Source of the DNA: Saccharum officinarum
Lineage: Eukaryota; Streptophyta; Magnoliopsida; Poales; Poaceae
Assembly (NCBI GenBank): GCA_020631735.1
Contig: CM036231.1
Coordinates: 3,809,831 to 3,873,830 of the forward strand
DNA: 64,000 nt
Direction of reading: 5' to 3'
Below, piece by piece: positions 56,303-64,000 of this stretch. Both the position numbers and the translations under genes were made by a program. The notes beneath the pieces are model-generated. The model was not told the DNA's origin and did not search any database. It was given only the letters and a program-made list of their open reading frames with translations. Numbering within the stretch: the stretch's first letter is position 1; every line of letters starts with the position of its first letter.

Positions 56303-56736
56303 TTAATTATAGCTATCCCATCTAGATTAGCAACTAACATGTGCCAAACATGTTGTATACAATTAAGTCATCACCATAATCACCATATCTGGTGTAGCAT
56401 TTTTATAAACCATCATAACCATTGCCTTTCATTAAGTTACTACGATGTCGAAGCTAGTCGAGTTTCTCACTATACGGGAGAGACAGTGATTCGAATCGAT
56501 TCCAACCAACTGGGGCCTGAGTTGAGCTACTCGGCTTTGCGGTCGGAACAACTTATCCGGCCAGCTAAGTGAGAGGCATGCGTTCAATCTCGACAGAAGT
56601 GCTGACAACAGTACGGTCCTTAATTGACACAGACGGAATCACTATAGTCCAAACACCGCCAACATATAAGATTCCGTCTGGTCTCCAATTATCATATCAC
56701 CACATGGTTATCTCCTCAATATTGAATATAGCTATC

Positions 56737-56836
56737 NNNNNNNNNNNNNNNNNNNNNNNNNNNNNNNNNNNNNNNNNNNNNNNNNNNNNNNNNNNNNNNN
56801 NNNNNNNNNNNNNNNNNNNNNNNNNNNNNNNNNNNN
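56737..56836. other. Assembly gap (100 N)
   Basis: Exactly 100 N. The unfinished giant LTR C on its left does not continue on its right. Confidence 0.99.
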
Positions 56837-56871
56837 GCAACTCGCTAAAAATATATGGCAAGTGAAAAAAT

Positions 56872-57170
56872 AGACTCTCTCCAAGAGTTTGCCATTTGGA
56901 CTTGGTAAAATAAGAAGAGGCCCGCTAAGCGAACGAGAGCTCCGTTAAGAAACGAGAGTCCCGCTAAGAAACGAAGAGCTCCGCTAAATTTGCACGTGAA
57001 GCCGGATGCGCGCTCACGCTCAGCGCGCAAATATGCGCGTGGAGAGGGGAGATTTGCCAAGTTACTAAAATTTGTCAAGTTGGATGCCAAACTGTTGAGC
57101 ACAATTTTTTTCTATTTTACCAAAAAATAGATGGATGCCAAGTTGATTTGGCAAACTCTTGGAGATGCTC
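56872..57170. mobile_element. MITE with terminal inverted repeats and an internal short repeat
   Basis: tctccaagagtttgcca at 56878-56894 is exactly inverted at 57149-57165. The right end reads ggagatgctc (compare the gagcatctccaa starts common among grass MITEs). Inside, a ~20-bp phrase (cgctaagaaacgagagctc) recurs about 3.5 times at 56924-56990. No coding capacity. The superfamily and TSD could not be fixed. Confidence 0.62.
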
Positions 57171-57250
57171 ACATGCTTTAGTTAACATTCACACCAGAGC
57201 GGATTGGAAGTCGATTGATATGATAAGTTCATAAATACATCTCGTGTTTT

Positions 57251-57688
57251 ATGCCACCACCACGAGTTATGCCTCTCACTATCAACTCTCTATTCTCAAT
57301 CGACAGGGTCACTCCCCGCCTCACCGGGAGCTCAGCCGCAAAGAAGCTAGAGCTATTCACCAACAAGATTAGGCGCCATTCATACCGCCGCTGCTGCCTC
57401 AGCGGCGGTGGAGGCACAACCAAAAGCCAATACACAGTAAGAGATTGCCGCTTAGCCGCTTTCATGCGTCCTGGCTTCTAAGCAGGGGAGTGCTGGTGAC
57501 GAAGTGGATGGGATCCTCGACGGACCTCAGAAGCCTTCCACGGCAGCCAAGAGCGTCTACGACAGTATCTTAGTCGACCAACTCAACCTCTCGCATGTTG
57601 AGACAATGCGAGAGCTCTTCCCGAACCCACAAGATGGCAGACAAGGCGCCATGCAAACCAGTGCATCTGGTCGCCAATGTTAGCTAGG
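57251..57688 (+). other. Uncertain small gene-like stretch
   Basis: A 76-codon frame at 57251-57481 (MPPPRVMPLTINSLFSIDR) contains a GTAAG donor-like site near 57436. A second open stretch after an acceptor-like cag at 57485 reads DEVDGILDGPQKPSTAAKSVYD and VETMRELFPNPQDG to a stop near 57688. Composition is more gene-like than the surroundings, but I recognise no family. It may be a gene fragment captured by a transposon, or chance. Confidence 0.25.
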
Positions 57689-58074
57689 TAGTTTTTTTAG
57701 CGAGTAATAGCCCAGGATCCCCTTCTGCTAGGGAGAGCAGAACCTATTGTATAACATAAAACCCCTACTGTGCCATGTTTGTGTGCTTCATTATATCTTT
57801 CACTATTTCTCGATCTTAATACAAAGATGCGCAACATTTTGCATATTTGAGGGGAAAAAATCGACAAGGTCAAGAGCATAGAAGTATCCATACATGGGGG
57901 GCCATCTCCTACATCCAAAGTAGAACTATGACATACACAATTGTACTTCGTAGGATTTACATGATATTACTCAAATAATATGCATTATGGCATTAGCAAA
58001 GTAAACAAGTTAGGTTTCCTTAAACATTTTGTGCATAATGGAAAGATTCACCTAACCAACTACCAACTAGGCAT
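57689..58074. other. No gene recognised
   Basis: AT-rich DNA between the uncertain gene-like stretch and the LINE poly(A) end. Nothing further seen. Confidence 0.5.
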
Positions 58075-58502
58075 ATTTTTTCGCGACCATGCGTTGCATG
58101 TATATCATTAAGGAGAAAAAGGAGTTGTTGATACAAAGGTGAACGCTGGTCGGCCTAGAATGCGAGTGGCACTCTACGGCTGAACAAAGTTAACCCCCAT
58201 ACAACTAAGGACCACAACACTCGGATGATATTACATGAGAAGAAATTATGTGACTAAGGTGGCCAGCCAGGGTCAACCGGGGTCCGTGGACGCCCATAAC
58301 GCGACGAGATGGCTAAACCCGCCTGCGACCAACGGTCGACCTCCTCCTACACCACGACAGCAAGCTGCACGGGCGTGCGACTGACTCCATGGAAGACCCT
58401 CTGGTTGCGCTCCTTCCAGAGACACCAAGCCCTGAGAATGACGAGGAGTCATAGCCCTTACGCAATGAAGCCGTTAGTTGTGCATGGGACTGTAGCCACT
58501 AA

Positions 58503-59340
58503 TCAAGGTAGTCGACCCCTGGCGGCGGCGTTAGGGTTGCGAGGCCGATGGGCGCCAGCACCCTGAGCCAGACCTCTCGGGCGTAGCCTGCTCCTGGTCA
58601 CAGAGGGTGCAACCATCCTCATTCTGCAGCCCATGTTGCTTCCTCCGCACCGCCGTCCATAGGCGGTCGTGCAACAACAGCCAGAAGAAGAACTTGCACT
58701 TGCCGGGGCCCTAGCATTCCATAGCTCCATTGCGCCACGCAAGGAGGCCATGCCGAAGAAGAAGGCCCTGTAAGCCGAGGAGGCGGAGTATGAGCCGTCC
58801 GCGGTCCAACGCCAGATGAATCTGTCGCATGTCAGGTCGTCGAGCACCACGCTCGACCTTCACCCAGACAAGGACGTAGTCACATAACACGTGCGGTCAG
58901 GGCCCCCTGGATGTCGCGAACCCAGCTTCTGTGGTGATGGCCTCGCGCACAGATTTCTGACGCCGACGCTTGCTGATGGCGTTAAAAAGGTGCAGGGTGA
59001 AGCGACAAATCGGCCCATCAGATAGCCAGGAGTCGGTCCAAAACTTGGACGAAAGGCCATCGTGGATGGCCACAGTGACCGACGTCTGGAACATGGCCTG
59101 GACCTCGCGTTCAGGCTTCCTTGGAAGGCCGCACCAGCTCAGATCAGGACGGGAGCGGCGCAGCCATTCCCAACGCAAGCGCACGGCGAAGCCAGCAACC
59201 TTCAAGTCTAGGACGCCAAGGCCACCGTAGCATGTGGGGGCGTTCACCGTCTGCCAGGCAACCCTACACTTGCCTCCTGCAACGCTGTCAGCGCTGGTCC
59301 AGAGAAAGGCTCGGCGACGTTTGTCGATCTGACGCAGCAC
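58503..59340 (-). pseudogene. LINE C-terminal region with zf-RVT domain remnant
   Basis: Minus strand: LRQIDKRRRAFLWTSADSVAGGKCRVAW, GGLGVLDLKVAGFAVRLRW, IHDGLSSKFWTDSWLSDGP (58897-59340). After a frame change it reads DRFIWRWTADGSYSASSAYRAFF, followed by ELWNARAPASASSS (58503-58850). The latter marks the zf-RVT region, whose cysteine part is out of frame. Confidence 0.82.
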
Positions 59341-59402
59341 CCAAACTAAGAGTCCAGAGACGATGGAGACATGAACGGGGATTGCAGATAGGGTGACATT
59401 CG

Positions 59403-60443
59403 TTAGGGTTGCACGCCCCGCATTGTTGAGCAGCCCCGCCTTCTAGGTCGGGATCCTGGCAGCAATTTTGTCAACCAGAGGTTGCTCATCCGCGTGTCTC
59501 GACTTAGCAGGGTCAGTGGGATGCCCAGGTACATGCATGGGAAGGGGGCGAGACGTCCCAGGAAGGCCTCCAGGACTGTAGCGACATCATCCTCGGAGCA
59601 ATGAATCGGCGGGATGGAGCATTTCTCCATGTTGGTGATGAGACCAGAGGCGTCGCCGAAGAGGCTGAGGATGGCCCTAGGGCACCTCAAGTTGGCCGCG
59701 GAGGGCGAGAGGAAGATGACCAAATCATTAGCATATAAGGATGCACGGTTGCGGATCAGTGGCGATGGTAGGGGCTGGAGCACGCCACGGCTGTCAGCAG
59801 CCGAGATCATGCAGTTGACGACCTCCATGACAGGGACGAACAACATAGGTGATAGCGGATCACCCTGTCGAAGGCCACGCGCATGCCATATCTTCCACCC
59901 CGACCTCCCATTTGTCAGTACCCTTGTGGAAGCCGTGGAAAGGAGTATGGAGACCCACTCAGTCCACCGCGCCGAGAAGCCAGTGAAGGTGAGTAGTTGA
60001 ATGAGAAACTCCCAAGAGACCGAGTCAAACACCTTTGCTATGTCAATCTTGAGGAGCACGGCTGGGCGGAGGCGGCTGTAAAGCCATAGGCAAGCGAGCT
60101 GTACCGCCATGAAGTTGTCATGGATAGATCTTCCCCGGATGAATGCACTCTGGTTGTTCTTGATCAGCGAGGAGAGGTGTGGAGTTAGGCGGGTGGCCAA
60201 CACCTTAGCGACAAGCTTGCCGACGCTATGCATCAAGCTAATGGGCTGGTAGTCTTTCAGGCGGGAAGGAACAGTTGTTTCCCGGAGCAGCACCATGTTG
60301 GCTGTGTTGAGCGTTTGGAAACTCTTGCGGTCTAACGCCCAGAAGGAGTTGAACACGGCTACGACCTCATCCTTGAACCTTGATGCCCCAAGCAACCTTC
60401 TAGAAGTGGCCCGTAAAGCCACCCGGGCCCGGGGCTCGGTCAT
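59403..60443 (-). pseudogene. LINE reverse transcriptase, catalytic motif YAND
   Basis: RT blocks in order: TANMVLLRE, PSRLKDYQPISLMHSVGKLVAKVLATRL, NQSAFIRGRSIHDNF, LLKIDIAKVFDSVSWEFL, GLRQGDPLSPMLFV, then SLYANDLVIF. The last should be Y-A-D-D; the codon at 59727-59729 (minus strand) reads Asn instead of the first catalytic Asp. Also D-I-A-K-V-F-D stands where D-x-x-K-A-F-D is usual. It ends in a shifted frame at about 59403. Not catalytically competent as written. Confidence 0.88.
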
Positions 60444-61417
60444 TCAGGATTTCCTTGGTGACGGCCCAAACCTCCTCGACAGTGAAAGCGGACGCCAGCA
60501 TGCCCAGGTCAAGCTGGGGCAAGCCAATTTGCGCTAGGTTGATGTTCCTGGTATGCAAGAAGTAGGTCCCAAGGATGTTGTTGAAGTAGTCATAGATGGC
60601 GTCGGCTTTGGCCTCCTCCTCAGTGAACATGGATCCCGCGTGCTCAAAGGAAGGGATATAGCTCTTTCGCTTCCGGTGACAAGCCTGGAGGTGGAAAAAC
60701 TTTGTGTTTGCATCGCCTTCACGCAAGAACCGGATGCAGGACCTCTGCCGGGCGATTGTCCTAGACAGCAACGCAAGGCCGAGGATCATGTGCTTAAGTT
60801 CCCAGCGCATCTCAAGTTCATCATCAGAGAGCGCCCTGGACTCCTGGGCAATGTCTAGCTGCCCAACTACCATCCTGGCCATGGTGAGCTGGGAGCGTAC
60901 ACTACCGATGGATTTAGCACTCCAGGCACGCAGGGCCTTTGCCGTGTTGTGGAGTTTGAAGTCAAGGAGCTTGCAGGCGTCCGCATTCGGCAACCCAACC
61001 GACCAGGCTGCCGAAACAACCTTAGAGAAGCCATCCATGGAAGTCCAGAAGGATTCGAAATGAAACTGAGGCTTCGCCCACAGCAGGGCGTCAAGACGAA
61101 GCGACAGGGGCGCATGGTCCGAACAGTCCGTGGAGAGGCACACGAGGTAGTGGTTGGTGAAGGTGTCAAGCCAGGTGGATGTGGCGAGGACACGATCAAG
61201 CCGTTCCATGGTCGGCCTCTGGCGCTCATTCGACCAAGTGTACAGCTGGCCGTGTAGATACACCTCCACGAGCTGGAGGTCATCGATGACACGGCGGAAC
61301 CTCCGCATCCAGGAGCGATGGAGTGCGCCATCATTCTTGTCCTGATCATGGTAAATCATGTTGAAATCGCCGCAATAAAGTGATGGTCCGGGGCAGGAGA
61401 GTTTGGTGCTCCGCGGT
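60400..61417 (-). pseudogene. LINE endonuclease C-terminus and RT N-terminus
   Basis: Endonuclease blocks GDFN, WSNERQRPTMERLDRVL and SDHAPL (about 61130-61400) precede a linker with R-S-C-I-R-F-L-R-E-G-D-A-N-T-K-F-F-H, the conserved pre-RT block of plant L1 elements, near 60690-60740. It ends with EEVWAVTKEILNDRAPGPGGFTG at about 60400-60480, the start of the RT fingers, where the frame shifts into the next piece. Confidence 0.86.
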
Positions 61418-63801
61418 TGAAAGTCCCTAGTTTGGTTTTGGCTAATTGATGAAACCTAGGACTAACCTTTGTATCTAAGTAGATGATTTAGATAAAGGTG
61501 GTCATTGCATATGAGACATGACATTGACTCATATGACCAAGATGGTGAAGACCAAGATGAGGCTTGGCTCGATGGACCGGTTGTGAGGGTGAAGGGCAAG
61601 TCGAGGCTTCGAAGCGAGGGACCATGCGATGGTGAAGCTTGAGCAAGACTTGGCGCCGACGGACCAATGCAACGGTAAAGAGCAAGTGAAGTCAAGGTCG
61701 ATGGATCGAGACGGTCATGTGATGATATGAAGTGGATCATATCATTTGGAGAAACAAAATGGGCTCAAGGCAAAGGTATAACCATAGGGCCGTTTTGTTT
61801 TACACTCAAGACACCATAGAGGGTGTGAGTGGTTTAGGATCGATAGCCGAACTATTAAGAGGGGAAGTCTTATCGGTTATTCGATGCACGGGTGCCACTA
61901 GGTGAATTCATGAAGTGCATTGCATGTAGGGCCTAGTGAGCTAATTGGAAAACCTTTGAAAATGATTGAGAAAATGCTAACACACAAGCACATGGAGATG
62001 TACACTTGATGGTGTTGGCACATTTGCAAAGGTGGCGTTGGTCGCGCTGTGGTTTGCGGGTAGAGAGAGGTTTGGGTTCCTCTCTCCCTCCCGCTGAGCG
62101 TGTGAGCGCGGGATTCAGGCGATTTCGGGAAAATGAAATGCCTATTTTCCACTACGCCGAAAGTCGGAAAAGAAACGGAGGCGAACGGGGTCACTGAGGT
62201 GACCGGACGCTGCACCGGACGCGGTCACGGTGTGACCGGACGCGTCCGGTCAGTACAGCGCGGTTTCAGGCGCGGGTGCTAGGGTTTGCAACCGGCGCGT
62301 CCGGTCACTCGCGGGACCGGCGCGTCCGGTCATGCACCCAGAAGGAACTGAGGTTCACAGAGGACGATCGGACGCGGGGCGCGTCCGGTCACACACGATC
62401 GGACGCGTCCGATCGTTGAAGGAGCTTACTGGACTCACACCGGACGCGGGCACTGTCGCGTCCGGTCGTTCGAAGGAGCGCGTCCGGTCGTTGCGTCGCG
62501 GGCGCATGGGTCAGTGCGATCGGCGCGTCCGGTCGTTCGACAGGCGCGTCCGGTCATCGGGACCGGCGCGTCCGGTCATTTTGAGAGGCGCGTCCGGTCG
62601 TTGGTTTGACCGTTGAGGGTCAGTGACCGTTGGAGGATCGGACGCGGTGGAGCGCGTCCGGTCGTTTTGAGAGGCGCGTCCGGTCATAGGGTTTGACCGT
62701 TGGCGCAGTGACCGTTGGAGGATCTAACGGTCGCGTTTGAAATTCGAGGGACACGTGGACGTCGCAGGGCGACCGGACGCGGTGAAGCGCGTCCGGTCAG
62801 TTACGACCGGCGCGTCCGGTCGTCCCGAGTTTTGCCCAGTGAAGGGGTAACGGCTCTATTTGGAGGGGATGCTTATAAATACTCGTTGGCCGGCCCTTGG
62901 GGAGGAAATGAGTGATTTCTAACATCCTTATACATCCTTTGAGCTAGAGCATCATCTCCCACTCATCTCTCTTGAGTGATTGCAAATCATAAGTGAGATT
63001 GAGTGATCCCAAAGTGCATTGCATAGCTTGAGGGCATCTAGTGGCACTTGTGGGTGGTTTAGCCGGTGGATTTCTTGTTACTCTTGGAGAGTACCGCTCC
63101 TAGCCGGCTTGGAGATTGTTGGAGGCGTTGGCAAGAGAAGGTGATTGTTCTTGGCCACCTCCGGTTGTTTGTAAGAGGTTCTTGTGCTTTCCTCGGCGGG
63201 ACGCCAAAAGCAACTCTATTGGATTGCGCGTGTCATTGAGTTACCTCACTTGAGAGTGGAGTCTTGCGGTGCCTTGCGGGGCGTGCCTTGAGGGGCAAGT
63301 GACTTGAGGGTCACACCGAGGAACCATCTAAGTGTTGGTCGACACAACCGGTGACGTAGCTTGTCGGTGCACAAGTGAACACCGGGTGAACAAAAATATT
63401 GTGTCTCTTGTCTCCCGGTGATTGGTCTACATATTGTGTTGTTGTCAATATTAATTGATTATATATCATCTTGGTGATTGGCAACATCTTCACTCCACCG
63501 TCGGTATAAGATTCACAATCCTATCTCTTGCACTTATCTTTACTAGATTATCTTGTGTTGCTCTAGTAGTAGCTTGGCTAGTAGTGTTGTTAGCTTGTTC
63601 TCTAGTGTAAAATTAGTGACATAGCTCTTGTGTGAACTAGAGATCATAATCTACTAGACTTGTGGATAGGAGGCTTGCATCACAACCTTTGGCTAAGCAA
63701 AACTCGCTTTACGCCGTTTGTTATTCTAACAAGTTTGCTTAGTGGTGCTTGTAGAATTTTTATAGGCTATTCACCCCCCTCTAGCCATCTAGGACCTTAC
63801 A
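61418..63801 (+). repeat. 5' LTR of the second Sirevirus-like element
   Basis: 2,384 bp, TGAAAGT...CCTTACA. U3 carries a GCGTCCGGTC array (62195-62825), several AACGG cores (62600-62740 and about 62858), and a TATA box (TATAAATA, 62874-62881). Confidence 0.87.
62195..62825 (+). repeat. GCGTCCGGTC palindromic array in U3 (second element)
   Basis: Fourteen GTCCGGTC sites plus one variant on the plus strand, with ACCGGAC sites in inverse orientation, including the same 18-bp palindrome at 62234-62251. Longer than the array at 30570-31045 but in the same position relative to the TATA box (about 50 bp upstream). Confidence 0.9.
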
Positions 63802-63802
63802 A

Positions 63803-63814
63803 GTGGTATCGGAG
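63803..63814 (+). other. Primer-binding site of the second element
   Basis: TGGTATCGGAGC just after the LTR (in context agtggtatcggagcc), the same PBS as in the gag-only element. Confidence 0.85.
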
Positions 63815-63861
63815 CCGTGGTCACCGTTTTAATCAAGGCTTAACATCCTTCGGTGTGAAAA

Positions 63862-64000
63862 ATGGCTCAAATTGTGTTCAATCATGTTGGGGGCAAGCCA
63901 CCGTTCTTTGATGGTGTTAGTTCTTTTGCTCATTGGAAGAGAAAGATGACAATGTACCTTGGTTCTATTCATGAGAGAGTATTGCAAGTCACCGAGAATG
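63862..64000 (+). CDS. gag: Copia-type gag, N-terminal 46 residues (truncated by window end)
   Basis: Opens MAQIVFNHVGGKPPFFDGV, then HWKRKMTMYLGSI and VLQVTEN. The P-P-F-F-D-G-x-x-x-F-x-H-W pattern is the usual start of Ty1/copia (UBN2/DUF4219-like) Gag. It differs clearly from the Gag start of the element at 32223 although the LTRs are related. The ORF is open to the end of the window. Confidence 0.82.
   Translation, partial: MAQIVFNHVGGKPPFFDGVSSFAHWKRKMTMYLGSIHERVLQVTEN

Larger units (their letters stand above)
41310..56736 (-). mobile_element. Giant LTR-like unit C, minus strand, interrupted twice and cut by a gap
   Basis: Visible pieces are 41310-41545, 51045-51431 and 56308-56736. 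At 41310 it begins TGTAACAGAACC, the reverse complement of the end of giant LTR B. The piece at 51045-51431 is an inverted relative of B around 55750-56070 (shared wording: tttctggttt.cgacgggtaagtctagctgagta, read on opposite strands). The piece at 56308-56736 matches B around 55200-55560 in reverse. The Athila-like element and giant LTR B lie inside it. Its other end must be in or beyond the gap at 56737. Confidence 0.78.
58075..61417 (-). mobile_element. L1-type LINE, minus strand, interrupted by an LTR element
   Basis: Read on the minus strand it gives the C-terminal half of an apurinic endonuclease domain (YCGDFNMIY, TWSNERQRPTMERLDRVLA, DCSDHAPL), a full-length but broken reverse transcriptase, a zf-RVT C-terminal domain, a 3' UTR, and a short A-tract at about 58075-58080. 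The 5' part (ORF1 and the endonuclease start) is separated by the LTR element inserted at 61418 and lies outside the window. Frame shifts and a mutated catalytic motif make it inactive. Confidence 0.87.
61418..64000 (+). mobile_element. Sirevirus/copia-like LTR retrotransposon, 5' part (runs off the window)
   Basis: A 5' LTR (61418-63801), PBS and the start of a gag ORF are visible; the rest lies beyond the window. The LTR resembles that of the gag-only element at 29731 along most of its length (shared wording: tggatcatatcatttgg, gaggcttggct, ttcacccccctctag) but is clearly a different family member. It sits in the minus-strand LINE. The left TSD would be GCGGT (61413-61417), which cannot be verified here. 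Confidence 0.87.

Overview
This window is transposon-dense nuclear DNA from a plant, most likely a grass (Poaceae, probably panicoid). The evidence is a GC-rich, GC3-biased receptor-like cytoplasmic kinase gene with short GT-AG introns, plus Reina-type chromovirus, Tat/Retand, Athila and Sirevirus-like retroelements, a CACTA element, grass-type MITEs and a LINE with a (GTT)n tail. There is one recognisable host gene. No organelle, bacterial or CRISPR features were seen.

Layout. 1-1168: no gene recognised. 1169-1506: 5'-truncated LINE tail with a target-site duplication (TSD). 1550-9115: remains of a PIF/Harbinger-type DNA transposon (HARBI1-like nuclease, then a Myb/SANT-like protein). Its nuclease frame is split by a complete Reina-type Ty3 retrotransposon (1760-7104) with apparently identical 438-bp LTRs. 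9116-14642: repeat debris, including a minus-strand LTR fragment, a directional short-period repeat and a possible Stowaway MITE. 14643-17275: USP-domain/coiled-coil/protein-kinase gene in four exons, with two reading-frame anomalies. 17625-19299: non-autonomous CACTA element with TSD CCT. 20540-20639 and 56737-56836: 100-N assembly gaps.

20640-56736 is one gap-free block of nested retrotransposons. A minus-strand Tat/Retand Ty3 element (pieces at 20640-23650, 28047-29730 and 39840-41309) received three insertions. They are a 4.39-kb giant LTR-like unit A (23651-28041, TSD GATGC), a gag-only 10.1-kb element with 2,441-bp LTRs (29731-39834, TSD GTAGG), and a minus-strand giant LTR C (from 41310). 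C was itself entered by a non-autonomous Athila-like element (41546-51039, TSD ATTAT) and by giant LTR B (51432-56302, TSD TTAAT). Where a coding frame is hit, it resumes across the insertion, which supports this order.

56837-64000: a MITE with internal repeats, an uncertain small gene-like stretch, and a minus-strand L1-type LINE with a mutated RT catalytic motif. A second Sirevirus-like element interrupts the LINE; its 5' LTR (61418-63801) and gag start run off the window.

Most notable: the gag-only element and the 61418 element share LTRs whose U3, just upstream of the TATA box, holds a CpG-rich array of GCGTCCGGTC half-sites and 18-bp palindromes, together with AACGG cores resembling the plant G2/M (MSA/MYB3R) element. 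The two elements encode different Gag N-termini. This looks like a non-autonomous/autonomous family pair sharing an unusual promoter, and the gag-only copy inserted very recently (5 LTR differences in 2,441 bp). All dates, family names and regulatory ideas are inference from reading the sequence; no searches were run.
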